Position numbers and translations under genes: made by a program. Positions 22,238 through 32,002 of a stretch of DNA of 64,000 bases are shown piece after piece; positions within the stretch are counted from its first letter, which is position 1; every line of letters starts with the position of its first letter. Below the pieces are notes generated by a model that was given only the letters and a program-made list of their open reading frames with translations, had not been told where the DNA came from and searched no databases. The stretch lies in NCBI RefSeq assembly GCF_003369565.1, contig NZ_PIOD01000011.1, positions 248,001 to 312,000 of the forward strand, in the 5' to 3' direction. This DNA comes from Oceanobacillus chungangensis (GTDB lineage: Bacteria; Bacillota; Bacilli; Bacillales; Amphibacillaceae).

Positions 22238-23410
22238 TTAGCGATTTCGATTACGGTTTCTTAAAAATGTTGGAATATCCAGTTCGTCTTCTTCATGGCG
22301 CTGGCGTTGAGGCTGTGCTTGGGCTTGCTCACGTTCTCTTTCACGTTCGCGCTCACGCTGCTGTGGTGCAGCTTCTTCATTTGCTTGTGTTGCTGCATGT
22401 TGACTATGATTAATGACTGGACGTTGATGTTTCACTTTTGCTTCCGGCTTTTGGATTGATTCATCAAAACCAGTTGCAATAACTGTTACAACAATTTCAT
22501 CATTTAAGTCTTCATTAATTACAGAACCGAAGATAACATTAACTTCTTTGTCTGCTGCAGAGGTTACTAAGTCAGCAGCTTCCTGTACTTCATACAAGCT
22601 TAAGTTTGTTCCACCGGTAATGTTCATTAAAATACCATGTGCACCATCGATAGATGTCTCAAGTAATGGGGATGAAATTGCTTTTTTAGCAGCTTCCATC
22701 GCCCGTGATTCACCAGTTGCAATCCCAATTCCCATTAATGCAGATCCTTTGTCGTACATGATAGTCTTCACATCGGCAAAGTCAACATTAATTAACCCAG
22801 GTTTTGCAATAAGGTCTGAGATACCTTGTACACCTTGTCTTAAAACATTATCTGCTTCACGGAAAGCTTCTAACATTGGTGTATTTTTATCTACTATCTC
22901 TAATAAACGATCGTTTGGAATAACAATAAGTGTATCCACACTATCTTTTAATGTTTCGATTCCCGAAATTGCTTGTGTCGAACGTCTTCTTCCTTCAAAT
23001 GAGAATGGTCGTGTTACAACACCAACAGTTAATGCCCCTAAATCTTTTGCAACTTGAGCAATAACCGGTGCCGCACCTGTTCCAGTTCCGCCACCCATAC
23101 CAGCTGTTACAAAGACCATATCGGCACCTTTCAACACTTCTTCAATTTGTTCTTTACTTTCCTCTGCAGCCTTTTTACCAACTTCTGGATTTGCACCTGC
23201 ACCTAATCCACGTGTTAACTTTCCGCCAATTTGAATCTTAAGCTCAGCCTTGGATAAGTTCAATGCCTGTGAATCAGTATTTACAGCAATAAATTCTACA
23301 CCTTCTACCCCATGTTCAATCATTCGGTTAACAGCATTGTTTCCGCCGCCACCGACGCCTATAACTTTTATCGTCGCTAATTCATCAAGATTTGTATCAA
23401 ACTCTAACAT
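22238..23410 (-). CDS. ftsZ: Cell-division GTPase FtsZ
   Basis: Tubulin-like GTPase that forms the division ring. The 390 residues include the GTP-binding [13 protein letters not shown] (near 105), the T7-loop region [11 protein letters not shown], and the C-terminal peptide DIPTFLRNR that binds FtsA and SepF. The linker between them is odd: five tandem Arg-Glu pairs followed by a Gln/Ala/Arg-rich stretch, and the protein ends RNRNRNR. The ATG at 23410 ([10 protein letters not shown]) is chosen because AGGAGG lies 7 bases upstream. Confidence 0.97.
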   Translation of the reverse strand: MLEFDTNLDELATIKVIGVGGGGNNAVNRMIEHGVEGVEFIAVNTDSQALNLSKAELKIQIGGKLTRGLGAGANPEVGKKAAEESKEQIEEVLKGADMVFVTAGMGGGTGTGAAPVIAQVAKDLGALTVGVVTRPFSFEGRRRSTQAISGIETLKDSVDTLIVIPNDRLLEIVDKNTPMLEAFREADNVLRQGVQGISDLIAKPGLINVDFADVKTIMYDKGSALMGIGIATGESRAMEAAKKAISSPLLETSIDGAHGILMNITGGTNLSLYEVQEAADLVTSAADKEVNVIFGSVINEDLNDEIVVTVIATGFDESIQKPEAKVKHQRPVINHSQHAATQANEEAAPQQREREREREREQAQAQPQRQRHEEDELDIPTFLRNRNRNR

Positions 23411-23512
23411 ATTTGTTCCTCCTAATATGCAAAATAACAAGAGTACCAGAAGCTAATGCACATCACTTATTTTAATAAAACTATTAATCTAAGTCATTAC
23501 TATTTTCAAAGA

Positions 23513-24793
23513 TTAATCAAAGAAATATTTAAAAAGATTAGCCATTCCAGATTCTTTTTTCTTCTTTTCTTTCGGTTCATTGGTCTTTTCTTGTTTTTGA
23601 TTTCGTTTTGGTTTTGGTTCATTTGAACTAACAGTTACAGAAGGATATAGTTCTTTCCCTTGTATTTTCGCATTTCGATGTGCGAATTGCAAAATCCCTA
23701 CTCCAGCCGTAAATTGTGATTCTCGAACACCTATGTAATCAGGTATCGCGATGCGAACATTCGAACGGAATAAGTCTTGAGCTAATTCTAAAACTCCTGG
23801 CATCATCATTGTACCACCTGTCAATACATAGCCACCAGGTAATTCTTGGTAACCCATTTTTCTGATTTCTCGTTCAGCAAATGCATATATTTCTTCTAAT
23901 CTCGCTTCAATCATATCAGCAATTTGTAGTTGATTATACGTTTGCTTTGTATTGCTTCCAATAATTGAAATTTCAAAGGTTTCATCTTCTTGGGCATCAT
24001 CGTAAAATGCATGACCATAATTTAATTTGACAGCCTCTGCTTCCTCTGTTGAAGTTCGGAGTCCGATAGATAAATCCTTCGTAATATTGTCCCCGCCTAA
24101 GCTTAGAACACTAGTAGATACTAGATGATCATTTTCAAAGATGGAAACTGTTGAGCAGCCACCACCAATATCAATTAGTGCTACTCCCATATTCTTTTCA
24201 TCTTTTGACAAAGCAATGGTTCCAGCTGCTAATGGTTGCAAGCAAATATCAGATACTTGTAAGTTCGCACGTTCAACACATTTTAAAATATTATGCAAGA
24301 CAGTTTTTGAACAAGTAATAATCGTACCTTCCATTTCTAAGCGTACACCAATCATACCTCGAGGATCCGTAATTTCATCCAACCCATCAACAATAAATTG
24401 CTTCGGTATGACATCGATTATTTCGCGTTCTGGTGGAATTGAGATTACTTGCGCACCATCAATTACTCGCTTAATATCTTCGTCGCCAATTTCGCGATTT
24501 TCACTTTGAACTGCAACAACACCGTGACAAGGCTGTAATTGTATATGGTTTCCATTAATACCAACTATCACACTTTCAATATGCATGCCAACCATACGCT
24601 CAGCTTGTTCAATTGCACTTCTTATTGATTGAACGGTTTGATCAATGTCTACAATCGCACCTTTTTTCATCCCATTTGATTTGGCCGTACCAACACCAAT
24701 AATATTTAGCGAATCATTTAATACTTCTCCAATTATTACTTTAATTTTTGCTGTTCCTATATCAAGGCTTACTAGTATTTCACTATTTTTCAA
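23513..24793 (-). CDS. ftsA: Cell-division actin-like protein FtsA
   Basis: Membrane anchor for FtsZ. The 426-residue actin-fold protein starts with the phosphate-1 motif VSLDIGTAKIKV, has VALIDIGGGCSTVSIF near residue 205 and VLTGGTMMMPGV near 335, and ends in a basic linker plus the amphipathic tail MANLFKYFFD that targets the membrane. The start is TTG with GGAGGTG 7 bases before it. ftsZ follows after about 100 bases. divIB lies 540 bases upstream; the usual ylxW, ylxX and sbp genes are absent. Confidence 0.95.
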   Translation of the reverse strand: MKNSEILVSLDIGTAKIKVIIGEVLNDSLNIIGVGTAKSNGMKKGAIVDIDQTVQSIRSAIEQAERMVGMHIESVIVGINGNHIQLQPCHGVVAVQSENREIGDEDIKRVIDGAQVISIPPEREIIDVIPKQFIVDGLDEITDPRGMIGVRLEMEGTIITCSKTVLHNILKCVERANLQVSDICLQPLAAGTIALSKDEKNMGVALIDIGGGCSTVSIFENDHLVSTSVLSLGGDNITKDLSIGLRTSTEEAEAVKLNYGHAFYDDAQEDETFEISIIGSNTKQTYNQLQIADMIEARLEEIYAFAEREIRKMGYQELPGGYVLTGGTMMMPGVLELAQDLFRSNVRIAIPDYIGVRESQFTAGVGILQFAHRNAKIQGKELYPSVTVSSNEPKPKRNQKQEKTNEPKEKKKKESGMANLFKYFFD

Positions 24794-24907
24794 TGAAAGG
24801 CACCTCCAATTTCAAAAAACAATTGCTTTAATAGTAACTATACCTCAAACTATTATACAAAAATCGATCCACTCACAGTGGAAAATTTATCTTTTTCTGC
24901 TATTCGA

Positions 24908-24936
24908 TATAAATTCTCTATACACATATAGTTCAA
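24908..24936 (-). promoter_or_regulatory. Putative ftsA-ftsZ promoter (sigma-A)
   Basis: A minus-strand TTGAAC (24931-24936), 17 bases, and TTTATA (24908-24913) give a plausible sigma-A promoter about 110 bases before ftsA. An overlapping AGAGAATTT resembles a sigma-H -10 box, but the matching -35 (GTAGGTATT) is spaced too widely, so sigma-H control is only a suggestion. Confidence 0.55.
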
Positions 24937-24939
24937 TAC

Positions 24940-25335
24940 CTACCCACTTTTCACTAAGAAATATAATTATTAATTAAGGAAAATCTAATAATAAACCTTG
25001 GGTACTCATAAACTATTATTTTAAAGGAATTTCAGTGAAAAAGAAAATGATACATAGTTAATTCCACATCCGGACGGCATTTCCCTTTATTTTAAGATAA
25101 TAAAGTACAGATTTTATCTTTTACATTTAGGTTGCTCTATATAACTTGGATAACTAGACTATAGCCACCGTTTAATCGCAACACCAAAACAGCCCACATC
25201 CCTGGGGGCAGTCCGCACATCGTTTCATGGCGTTTAAGTTTCGTTCTGGTTGAATTATTATCTAAAGCAGGCGATTGTACCGCCATCGTATAGTTATTCG
25301 ATTATGGTTATGTTTATATGACTTTAAAAAAGAAT
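24940..25335. other. Gap between divIB and ftsA without a recognised gene
   Basis: In B. subtilis this place holds ylxW, ylxX and sbp; none is recognisable here. A GC-richer patch at about 25165-25290 holds a 49-codon minus-strand ORF (ATG at 25286, stop at 25137) with no ribosome site and no family I recognise. It may be a decayed remnant. Confidence 0.4.
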
Positions 25336-26142
25336 TTATTCCGTTGTATTATCTTCTTCTATCCTATCAATTTCTTCCTCATCACTCGCTGGTCTTTTTT
25401 CAAATGATTCAAAGTAAACGCCCACTCCAAGATGAATAATCCCTTTGCTTTTTGGGTCTAATTGAGCAACAATTGATGGATAAACTTCCATCTTATCCGA
25501 AAAATCACGAATCGTTGCATCAACCAAATAACCATCATTCATATAAAGTAAAATTTTATTCTTATTTTCATCTGTAGGCTGCCAGTGAATTTCAGAGATA
25601 AGAGCAGAAATAGTAGATGGTAATTCATTAAGCTCTTCAGCCATTTTATGTAAGTATTCCTCTTCTGTGAATCCTAAGATTAATGGAGATTTACCGTTAA
25701 ATGAAGATTGGCCTAGCTGATTTATCATTACACCATTTCCTAAAATTGGAAAATAGTTAGTTTCTTCCTTCGTGTAACCGACAATTTTGTATTCATTTAC
25801 TTTAATATCCACTGTCCAAGGTAGTTTCCTAGATACTTCAACAGATTCAATAATTGGATTTTTAGTTAGTAAATCTTCCGTATGCTTTTGATTAAGCATC
25901 CAAATATTTGTATCCATTGTCAAACCGCTTTGTTCGATAATCGATTCATTGGAAACATGTGTATTGCCATGGACTTGAATAGTTTTAATGTTACTTAAAG
26001 GTGATTGTAAATAGACAATAATTGAGATTAAGAAGAAAAAAATAGAAAGATAAAAAATTAATCGTCGATTTGCTTTTTTCTTGCGAGCTTGTTTCAATTT
26101 CGGAATTCGATCCTCAATTGAGACAATGTTCTTTTTGCTCAT
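25336..26142 (-). CDS. divIB: Cell-division protein DivIB (FtsQ)
   Basis: Single-pass division protein that works with DivIC and FtsL in septal wall synthesis. A basic cytoplasmic tail (about 35 residues) is followed by one membrane segment (LIFYLSIFFFLISIIVYL), a POTRA domain opening IKTIQVHGNTHVSNESIIEQ, the FtsQ beta domain and an acidic C-terminal tail. About 268 residues. The ATG at 26142 has better ribosome-site spacing than the one two codons earlier. It normally follows murB; here a repeat element separates it from spoVE. Confidence 0.93.
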   Translation of the reverse strand: MSKKNIVSIEDRIPKLKQARKKKANRRLIFYLSIFFFLISIIVYLQSPLSNIKTIQVHGNTHVSNESIIEQSGLTMDTNIWMLNQKHTEDLLTKNPIIESVEVSRKLPWTVDIKVNEYKIVGYTKEETNYFPILGNGVMINQLGQSSFNGKSPLILGFTEEEYLHKMAEELNELPSTISALISEIHWQPTDENKNKILLYMNDGYLVDATIRDFSDKMEVYPSIVAQLDPKSKGIIHLGVGVYFESFEKRPASDEEEIDRIEEDNTTE

Positions 26143-26386
26143 CCCCATTTCTTCCTTTTTTCATTATTTAAAGAATAAACGACAGCATTTGTTGCCGCTT
26201 CAATCTAGTTACTAGAATTATATCATAAAATATCGTGAAACACGTAGTTTACTACGATTTGTTTTGCTTTTTTTATCGTTTAGAAATATGAACACGTTAA
26301 AATTACAAATCTTACCTTTAATCTGGTAAAAATCGACCTTAAATTGACTCAAAAAACAAGCTTACGTTGCATCATTTTTCACTATT

Positions 26387-26625
26387 CATATAAAGTGCGA
26401 ACTATGAGCTATATTAATTTCCGCTGCTGACAGTCGCTTTCCGCGGGCAAATCTTCATCTCCAGCGGAAGAAGAGCACTCCTGAGGGAGGAAGGGCCTAG
26501 GTGAGACTTCGTGTGCATCAGCACAAGAAGGCTCACCTAGGCCCCCGCGGAAAGCGTGGTGTATTTCCGAAGCGGTCGGTCCATGAGCGTTGAGGTTCTT
26601 AAGTCACGTCACAGTTTATATCAAC
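26387..26625. repeat. Family A repeat element, copy 4 (between spoVE and divIB)
   Basis: Left end TATAAAGTGCGAAC and right end ACAGTTTATATCAAC are inverted repeats. The core GGCCTAGGTGAGACTTCG...GGCTCACCTAGGCC makes a strong hairpin, followed by CCCGCGGAAAGCGTGGTG. The short left module CTGACAGTCG echoes copies 1 and 6. It lies exactly where murG and murB are found in B. subtilis. Confidence 0.82.
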
Positions 26626-26710
26626 TTGTTATCATCGCAGCAATCGATTATTCCAAGCTTTTTTCAGAGTGCCTCTTGCCTATTTATTTTTCCATTCTAT
26701 TCAATTACTA

Positions 26711-27823
26711 CTAAATCTTGGAATGGATGCTGATATTCAACAGGATACCAACAGAGCATAATGTTAATGTTAGTGAGGATCCGCCGTAGCTCAAGAATGG
26801 TAAGGTAATTCCTGTAACAGGGATTAATCCAATCACAACGCTTATATTAATCATCGCTTGAATCGTTAACATTACGACAATCCCTAATGCGAGAAATCTT
26901 CCGAATAAATCTGGTGCCTCAAGTGAAATCTTTATTCCTCTCCATAAAAGCAGTAAAAACAAGCCAATAATAAAAATACCTCCGATATATCCTAGCTCCT
27001 CTGCAAGTATTGCAAAGATAAAGTCAGTTTGAGGCTCTGGTAAGTAAAAATATTTCTGAAGGCTATTTCCTAAACCAAGCCCCATTAATCCCCCAGGTCC
27101 AATAGCATATAAAGACTGGATAATTTGAAAACCATCACCTAATGGATCTTCCCATGGATCTAAAAACGCAGTAATTCTTTTAATTCTGTATGGTGCTGAT
27201 GCGATTAATAGAACAAAACCAATAACTCCAAGTGCTGCTAGTCCAAAAAAATGAGATAATCTTGCACCAGCAACAAAAATCATAACGATACAAGTTAAAA
27301 CTAAAACTAATCCCGTGCCAAGATCTGGCTGCAGCATAATTAATCCGAATGCCGTAAATACTAGTAACAAACAAGGGATAAATCCTTTTCTTAGAGACGT
27401 AATGTATTTTTGACTAGTTGCTAACAAACTAGACAGAAAAATAATTAATCCTAATTTCATAAATTCAGAAGGCTGAATACTAAATGCGCCAACACCAATC
27501 CAACTTTGTGCTCCCCCACGCACCAGACCTACTCCAGGGATAAGTACTAGTATTAGCATAATAAAACAAATTAACAAAATAACTCTGCTATACCTTTTCC
27601 AGTTGCTATACGGAATAACCATGATTGAGAACATCGCAATTACACCTACACCACCAAAGAGTATTTGCCGTTTTAAATAAAAAAATGCATCACCAAACTT
27701 ATATTCTGCCCAGACATAGGAAGAACTAAATACCATTATCATACCCACCGTGAGTAAAGTTAATATTATCGCTAACAAAAGAAAATCCGGTTTATTTTTG
27801 TCCTTCAATAGTTTTTGTAACAA
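26711..27823 (-). CDS. spoVE: SEDS peptidoglycan polymerase SpoVE (FtsW/RodA family)
   Basis: Polytopic glycosyltransferase that makes spore-cortex peptidoglycan with its partner SpoVD; both are in this cluster. The 370 residues span about ten membrane segments, with SEDS signatures IQPSEFMKLGLI, LQPDLGTGLV and the C-terminal LPFLSYGGSS. It is called SpoVE rather than FtsW by its place after murD. The start seems to be TTG at 27823 with GGGG 7 bases before it, inside a terminator-like hairpin; TTG at 27808 is an alternative. Confidence 0.9.
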   Translation of the reverse strand: MLQKLLKDKNKPDFLLLAIILTLLTVGMIMVFSSSYVWAEYKFGDAFFYLKRQILFGGVGVIAMFSIMVIPYSNWKRYSRVILLICFIMLILVLIPGVGLVRGGAQSWIGVGAFSIQPSEFMKLGLIIFLSSLLATSQKYITSLRKGFIPCLLLVFTAFGLIMLQPDLGTGLVLVLTCIVMIFVAGARLSHFFGLAALGVIGFVLLIASAPYRIKRITAFLDPWEDPLGDGFQIIQSLYAIGPGGLMGLGLGNSLQKYFYLPEPQTDFIFAILAEELGYIGGIFIIGLFLLLLWRGIKISLEAPDLFGRFLALGIVVMLTIQAMINISVVIGLIPVTGITLPFLSYGGSSLTLTLCSVGILLNISIHSKI

Positions 27824-27828
27824 AAAAA

Positions 27829-27859
27829 TACCCCTTTCCTTGTAATTGGAATAGGGGTA
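27829..27859 (-). terminator. Terminator-like hairpin carrying the spoVE ribosome site
   Basis: On the minus strand TACCCCTATTCC pairs with GGAAAGGGGTA around an 8-base loop, followed by TTTTTTTG. It has the form of an intrinsic terminator, yet its 3' arm contains the only ribosome site for spoVE and its T-run ends at the start codon. Read-through from murD would be terminated or leave the ribosome site masked. Confidence 0.75.
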
Positions 27860-27885
27860 GTATCGTATCTCGATGACTAATATTT
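27857..27885 (-). promoter_or_regulatory. Possible sigma-E promoter of spoVE
   Basis: A minus-strand AAATATT (27879-27885), 14 bases, then GATACTAC (27857-27864), compared with the sigma-E pattern KMATATT-N13-15-CATACAHT: the -35 is close, the -10 has about three mismatches. Transcripts would start near 27850, within the 5' arm of the hairpin. B. subtilis spoVE is also under sigma-E. Confidence 0.45.
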
Positions 27886-27910
27886 AATTGCGACTGATTA
27901 ATACAAGCCC

Positions 27911-29260
27911 CTATACTAGTTTATGCACGGCTTGTATAAACATGTCACCTCTTTCTTCAAATGTCCGATATTGATCCCAGCTAGCACAGGACGGAGATAG
28001 TAGAATGACATCGCCAGCATTGGAAATTGCATATGCCTTCTTAACTGCCTCGTCTACATTTTCGACTAATTCCATCGTTTCGATGCCTGCTTGATGACCA
28101 AGTTCTTGTAATTTTCCTTTTGTTTGACCGAATAACACCATCGCTTTTACGCTGCTTAAATATGGCAATAAATCCGTGAATTCATTCCCACGATCAAGAC
28201 CACCAGCTAACAATATCGTAGGCTGCTTGAACGCTGTTAATGCCTTTTGTGTTGCCAGCAAATTAGTAGCCTTTGAATCATTATAAAATAAACGGCCATC
28301 AATTGTGTCAATATATTGTAAACGATGCTTCACACCCGAAAAGGTAGTCAATACCTTACGTATACCTTCATTGGTTGCTCCATCTAATTTAGCCGCTGCA
28401 ACTGCCGCAAGAATATTTTCAATGTTATGATCACCAACTAATACGACTTCATTAAGTTTCATCACTTTTTCATCTTTAAAATAAATCCATTCATCATCAA
28501 TCCAAGCACCATTTTCTAAGTTTCTCTTTGTGGAGAAAGGAATTAATAATGCTTTTGCATGCCTCACTGCATCAGTAATGACTGGATCATCCGCATTATA
28601 TACTAAATAATCATCACTCGTTTGTTGCTTAAAGATATTGCATTTTGCTTGTACATAATGTTCCATTGTTTTGTGATAATCTAAATGTGCTTCAAAAATA
28701 TTTAATAAGACAGCAATTTTTGGCCTAAACTTATTAATTCCTAGCAACTGAAAGGAAGATAATTCTAAAACAAGCGTTTCTTCTTTTTTAAGTGATTGTG
28801 CTGCATCAATCGCAACAATCCCAATATTACCTGCTACCTTAACTGGCTGATTACTCTTCTCTAACATTTCGGTCACTAAAGTTGTCGTTGTTGTTTTTCC
28901 ATTTGACCCTGTAATGCCAATAATTGAACCCTCTACAAGGCTATATGCAATTTCTATTTCGGTAATGATTGGAATATTACGTCTCTCAGCCTCGACAATT
29001 ATTGGATTTTCATAAGGAATGCCTGGATTTTTTACGATAATTTCAATATCATCGAGAACTTCAAGTGGATGTTCACCAACAATCACTTCCGCACCTAAGG
29101 CTTGAAGTTGCATCACAACTTCATCTTCCTTCGTTGCATTTCGATCATTCACTCGTACTTTTTTATCGTTTGCTAATAACACTTTAGCAGCTGCTGTGCC
29201 ACTTTTTGCAAGACCAAGCACAAGTGCATGGGAAAACGGGAAATCATTTAATTTTTTCAA
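27911..29260 (-). CDS. murD: UDP-N-acetylmuramoyl-L-alanine:D-glutamate ligase
   Basis: Adds D-Glu to UDP-MurNAc-L-Ala. The 449 residues show an N-terminal Rossmann domain ([18 protein letters not shown]), the ATP loop [16 protein letters not shown] near 113, and conserved HRLQ and YNDSKATN (residues 310-330). It starts with TTG overlapping the mraY TGA, with GAGGTGG 7 bases upstream, a clear case of translational coupling; no ATG is available in frame. Confidence 0.96.
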   Translation of the reverse strand: MKKLNDFPFSHALVLGLAKSGTAAAKVLLANDKKVRVNDRNATKEDEVVMQLQALGAEVIVGEHPLEVLDDIEIIVKNPGIPYENPIIVEAERRNIPIITEIEIAYSLVEGSIIGITGSNGKTTTTTLVTEMLEKSNQPVKVAGNIGIVAIDAAQSLKKEETLVLELSSFQLLGINKFRPKIAVLLNIFEAHLDYHKTMEHYVQAKCNIFKQQTSDDYLVYNADDPVITDAVRHAKALLIPFSTKRNLENGAWIDDEWIYFKDEKVMKLNEVVLVGDHNIENILAAVAAAKLDGATNEGIRKVLTTFSGVKHRLQYIDTIDGRLFYNDSKATNLLATQKALTAFKQPTILLAGGLDRGNEFTDLLPYLSSVKAMVLFGQTKGKLQELGHQAGIETMELVENVDEAVKKAYAISNAGDVILLSPSCASWDQYRTFEERGDMFIQAVHKLV

Positions 29261-30243
29261 TTTATGCCCACCTCAATAAAAATGCCTAGCGCGGCAAAAA
29301 TAATTCCAATGACCCAAAATGTAGTGACAACACGCCATTCTGACCATCCTACTAATTCATAATGATGATGTAGCGGACTCATTTTAAATACTCTTTTTCC
29401 TGTTGTCTTAAAGGAAATGACCTGAATAATAACCGAAAGAGTTTCAATTACAAACACGCCGCCAATAACAACCAGAAGTATTTCTGTTTTTGTTAAAATC
29501 GCAACAGCTGCAATTGATCCTCCAAGTGCCAATGACCCTGTATCCCCCATAAATACTTTAGCAGGGTGTGCATTAAACACTAGAAACCCTAAAAGTGCGC
29601 CTACAACAGCTAATGTAAAGATACCTATTTCGGCCTGTGCCCCAAGATACCAGGCAATAATTCCAAATGCTCCGAAAGCAATTACCGCGGTTCCAGAAAG
29701 CAGTCCATCTAATCCATCTGTTAAATTTACTGCATTAGAAGCACCTACAAGCATTACAATAATTAATAATGCGTATGCCCATCCAAGTTCCCACTGAATA
29801 TCTGTCCCAGGTATTTGGATATATGTAGGGAAATCCTGACTTCGTAAAATAAAGAAAAATATGAGAGCAATGATAATTTGTCCAATAAATTTCTGCAAAG
29901 ATGTTAATCCTAAATTTCTTTTTAATGCTACTTTAATATAATCATCTAAAAATCCTAAAAGGCCGTAGCCCGCAAGTACAAATAACAATAGCCAGAACTC
30001 ATACCCAATGGAATCTTCTGACACTCGATTAACCATAATGAGCGATGTAATGACAATACTCAAAATTATCATAATCCCGCCCATTGTTGGTGTACCAGTC
30101 TTTTTCAAATGTGATTGGGGTCCTTCTTCTCGGATGCTTTGTCCAAACTTTAATCGTCTTAAAAATGGAATAAAAATCGGAGACAAAAGGACGGTGATTA
30201 GAAATCCTATTGCTATAGTAATTAGTAACACAGTTATATTCAT
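29257..30243 (-). CDS. mraY: Phospho-MurNAc-pentapeptide transferase
   Basis: Makes lipid I from UDP-MurNAc-pentapeptide and undecaprenyl phosphate. The 328-residue polytopic protein has the family motifs [15 protein letters not shown] (Asp-Asp), NLTDGLDGL and the C-terminal [16 protein letters not shown] precedes the ATG. The upstream murF gene is 395 bases away because a family B repeat fills the gap. Downstream it is coupled to murD. Confidence 0.97.
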   Translation of the reverse strand: MNITVLLITIAIGFLITVLLSPIFIPFLRRLKFGQSIREEGPQSHLKKTGTPTMGGIMIILSIVITSLIMVNRVSEDSIGYEFWLLLFVLAGYGLLGFLDDYIKVALKRNLGLTSLQKFIGQIIIALIFFFILRSQDFPTYIQIPGTDIQWELGWAYALLIIVMLVGASNAVNLTDGLDGLLSGTAVIAFGAFGIIAWYLGAQAEIGIFTLAVVGALLGFLVFNAHPAKVFMGDTGSLALGGSIAAVAILTKTEILLVVIGGVFVIETLSVIIQVISFKTTGKRVFKMSPLHHHYELVGWSEWRVVTTFWVIGIIFAALGIFIEVGIN

Positions 30244-30273
30244 TGTTATTCCTCCTCTTACCTTTACCGTCCG

Positions 30274-30633
30274 TTATAAAGGATGTTCAAAAAGTCCGGT
30301 AAAAATGACACATCGATGTTTCTATTTGGCTTGCTTTTCCGTTCCTTGGAATAGAAAAAACGCTTTTCCTCCGTGCAGGATCGTTTGCTCACGCTCAAAC
30401 AGTCAAGGAACTTTTACTATAAACGTCCACGTCCTGTGGACAACGTAGAAGTCACCACATCCTGTGGAAGCCCGCTAAAGGGAGCTACGCCGCCTCGAAC
30501 TTTCGACGCCCAGAACGGGTTAGTGTCGGCATTGCAACAAATCTTTTCGATGGGGCGAGTAATCGCAGCCCCAGGACGTTGCGTTCTTAGCCGACGCGGT
30601 CATTTTTATCCTCTTTTTGAAAACGCACTTATA
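30274..30633. repeat. Family B repeat element, copy 1 (between murF and mraY)
   Basis: About 360 bp with imperfect terminal inverted repeats: TATAAAGGATGTTCAAAAAG at the left and, read from the right end inward, TATAAGTGCGTTTTCAAAAA. Both are then followed by GG(A/T)AAAAATGAC. Flanking TTATA occurs on both sides. The interior holds CACGTCCTGTGGACAACGTA and CCACATCCTGTGGAAGCC. It ends 5 bases from the murF stop codon. No transposase. Confidence 0.8.
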
Positions 30634-30638
30634 GTGGA

Positions 30639-32000
30639 TTAGTTCAGTATTTCTTTAATTAATGTTTCAAATTGCAATCCCCTAGATGCTTTGAACAAAA
30701 GGATTGTTTCTTTTTCTAAATATGGTTCAAGTGCCTGAAGTAATGCATCTTTTTCTGTAAAATGATTACATTCAATTTTCTCATTTTTCTTCAATACAGC
30801 TGTCGATATGGCCTTAGAATAATTGCCATACGTATAGACCGCAGTTATTGGTGAATGTATCACGTCCGCGATTGACTGATGCATTTGTTCCGAATGTTCC
30901 CCTAATTCCAGAACGTCACCAAGAACCAATATCTTGTTCTTAAATCCTTTCATCTGCTTCACTACCTCTATCGCAGCTTTCATCGATGTTGGCGATGCAT
31001 TATATGCATCATTAACGATGGATACGTCGTGTCTACCGTTCATCAATTCAAAACGCATGGAGGTCTGCTCTAAATCAAGCAACGCTTTCTTTCGTTTATT
31101 TAAATCTATTCCCAATTGCTCCCCTAATATAATAGCATATGTTGCGTTTTTTGCGTGATGTTTTCCTAACAATGGAACATCATAATCTGTGCTATCAGAT
31201 AAAACAAAACTCGTTACTTCTAACGAAATCTTTACATCGCTGATTACAATGTCGTTTTCAACATTAAATCCGCATGCTATCGTATTTGGATAATTATTAT
31301 GTTGGGTTAGCAAGGGTTCGTCGCCATCGATTATTAAGACACCATCATTCTTTAATCCATTAATTATCTCTAATTTTGCTTTGGCAATACCTTCCCTTGA
31401 GCCAAGGTATTCGATATGAGATTCGCCGATATTTGTAATAATCGCATAATCTGGCTTAGCAATTTTTGATAATAAATCTATTTCTCCAAAACCGCTCATC
31501 CCCATTTCAAGTACGAGCACCTCTGTGTTTTTCTCCATTGATAAAATCGTCAGTGGTAAACCAATATGATTATTAAAATTACCATCCGTATAATGGGTAA
31601 TATATGTAGATTTCATCATCGCAGCAACTAAATCTTTCGTTGTTGTCTTTCCGTTCGAACCAGTGATGCCAATCACAATTGGATTTACATACTCGCGGTA
31701 ATTGGTTGCAAGCAGCTGTAATCCGGTAAGTGTATCCTCAACAAAAAAAACAGGGAAATCCGTCGGTATGAATGCTGGAAGGCTTCTTCCCTTCTCCCAT
31801 AAAACTGCAACAGCTCCATTATTAATGGCCTGTTTCACATAATCATGCCCATCGAAATTATCACCGACAATCGGTACAAATAAAGATTTCTTTAATTGTA
31901 CACGACTGTCAGTATTAACTGCTTCAATTTCAATTAATATTTTTGCATCACCACGGTAGTCCGTAAATTGTTCAGATAACCAGTTAGTAGTAAATAACAT
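30639..32000 (-). CDS. murF: UDP-MurNAc-tripeptide:D-Ala-D-Ala ligase
   Basis: Adds D-Ala-D-Ala to complete the pentapeptide precursor. The 453-residue Mur ligase has the ATP loop [15 protein letters not shown] near 108 and conserved NDAYNASPTSM near 325. I choose ATG at 32000 (MLFTTNWLSEQ), with AAGGAG 8 bases upstream, over the ATG at 32006. It overlaps or abuts murE. In B. subtilis murF lies elsewhere, next to ddl; here it is inside the dcw cluster. Confidence 0.95.
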   Translation of the reverse strand: MLFTTNWLSEQFTDYRGDAKILIEIEAVNTDSRVQLKKSLFVPIVGDNFDGHDYVKQAINNGAVAVLWEKGRSLPAFIPTDFPVFFVEDTLTGLQLLATNYREYVNPIVIGITGSNGKTTTKDLVAAMMKSTYITHYTDGNFNNHIGLPLTILSMEKNTEVLVLEMGMSGFGEIDLLSKIAKPDYAIITNIGESHIEYLGSREGIAKAKLEIINGLKNDGVLIIDGDEPLLTQHNNYPNTIACGFNVENDIVISDVKISLEVTSFVLSDSTDYDVPLLGKHHAKNATYAIILGEQLGIDLNKRKKALLDLEQTSMRFELMNGRHDVSIVNDAYNASPTSMKAAIEVVKQMKGFKNKILVLGDVLELGEHSEQMHQSIADVIHSPITAVYTYGNYSKAISTAVLKKNEKIECNHFTEKDALLQALEPYLEKETILLFKASRGLQFETLIKEILN

Positions 32001-32002
32001 AT

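Noticed and set aside
22548-23057. 169-codon plus-strand ORF opposite ftsZ
   Set aside because: Shadow of ftsZ codon usage; no independent support.
24890-24945. Sigma-H promoter for ftsAZ
   Set aside because: A GAAT-type -10 is present, but the only -35-like box is 15 bases away, beyond the usual 11-12; a sigma-A reading fits better.
30373-30642. 89-codon plus-strand ORF
   Set aside because: Inside family B copy 1, antisense to the murF end, with no ribosome site.
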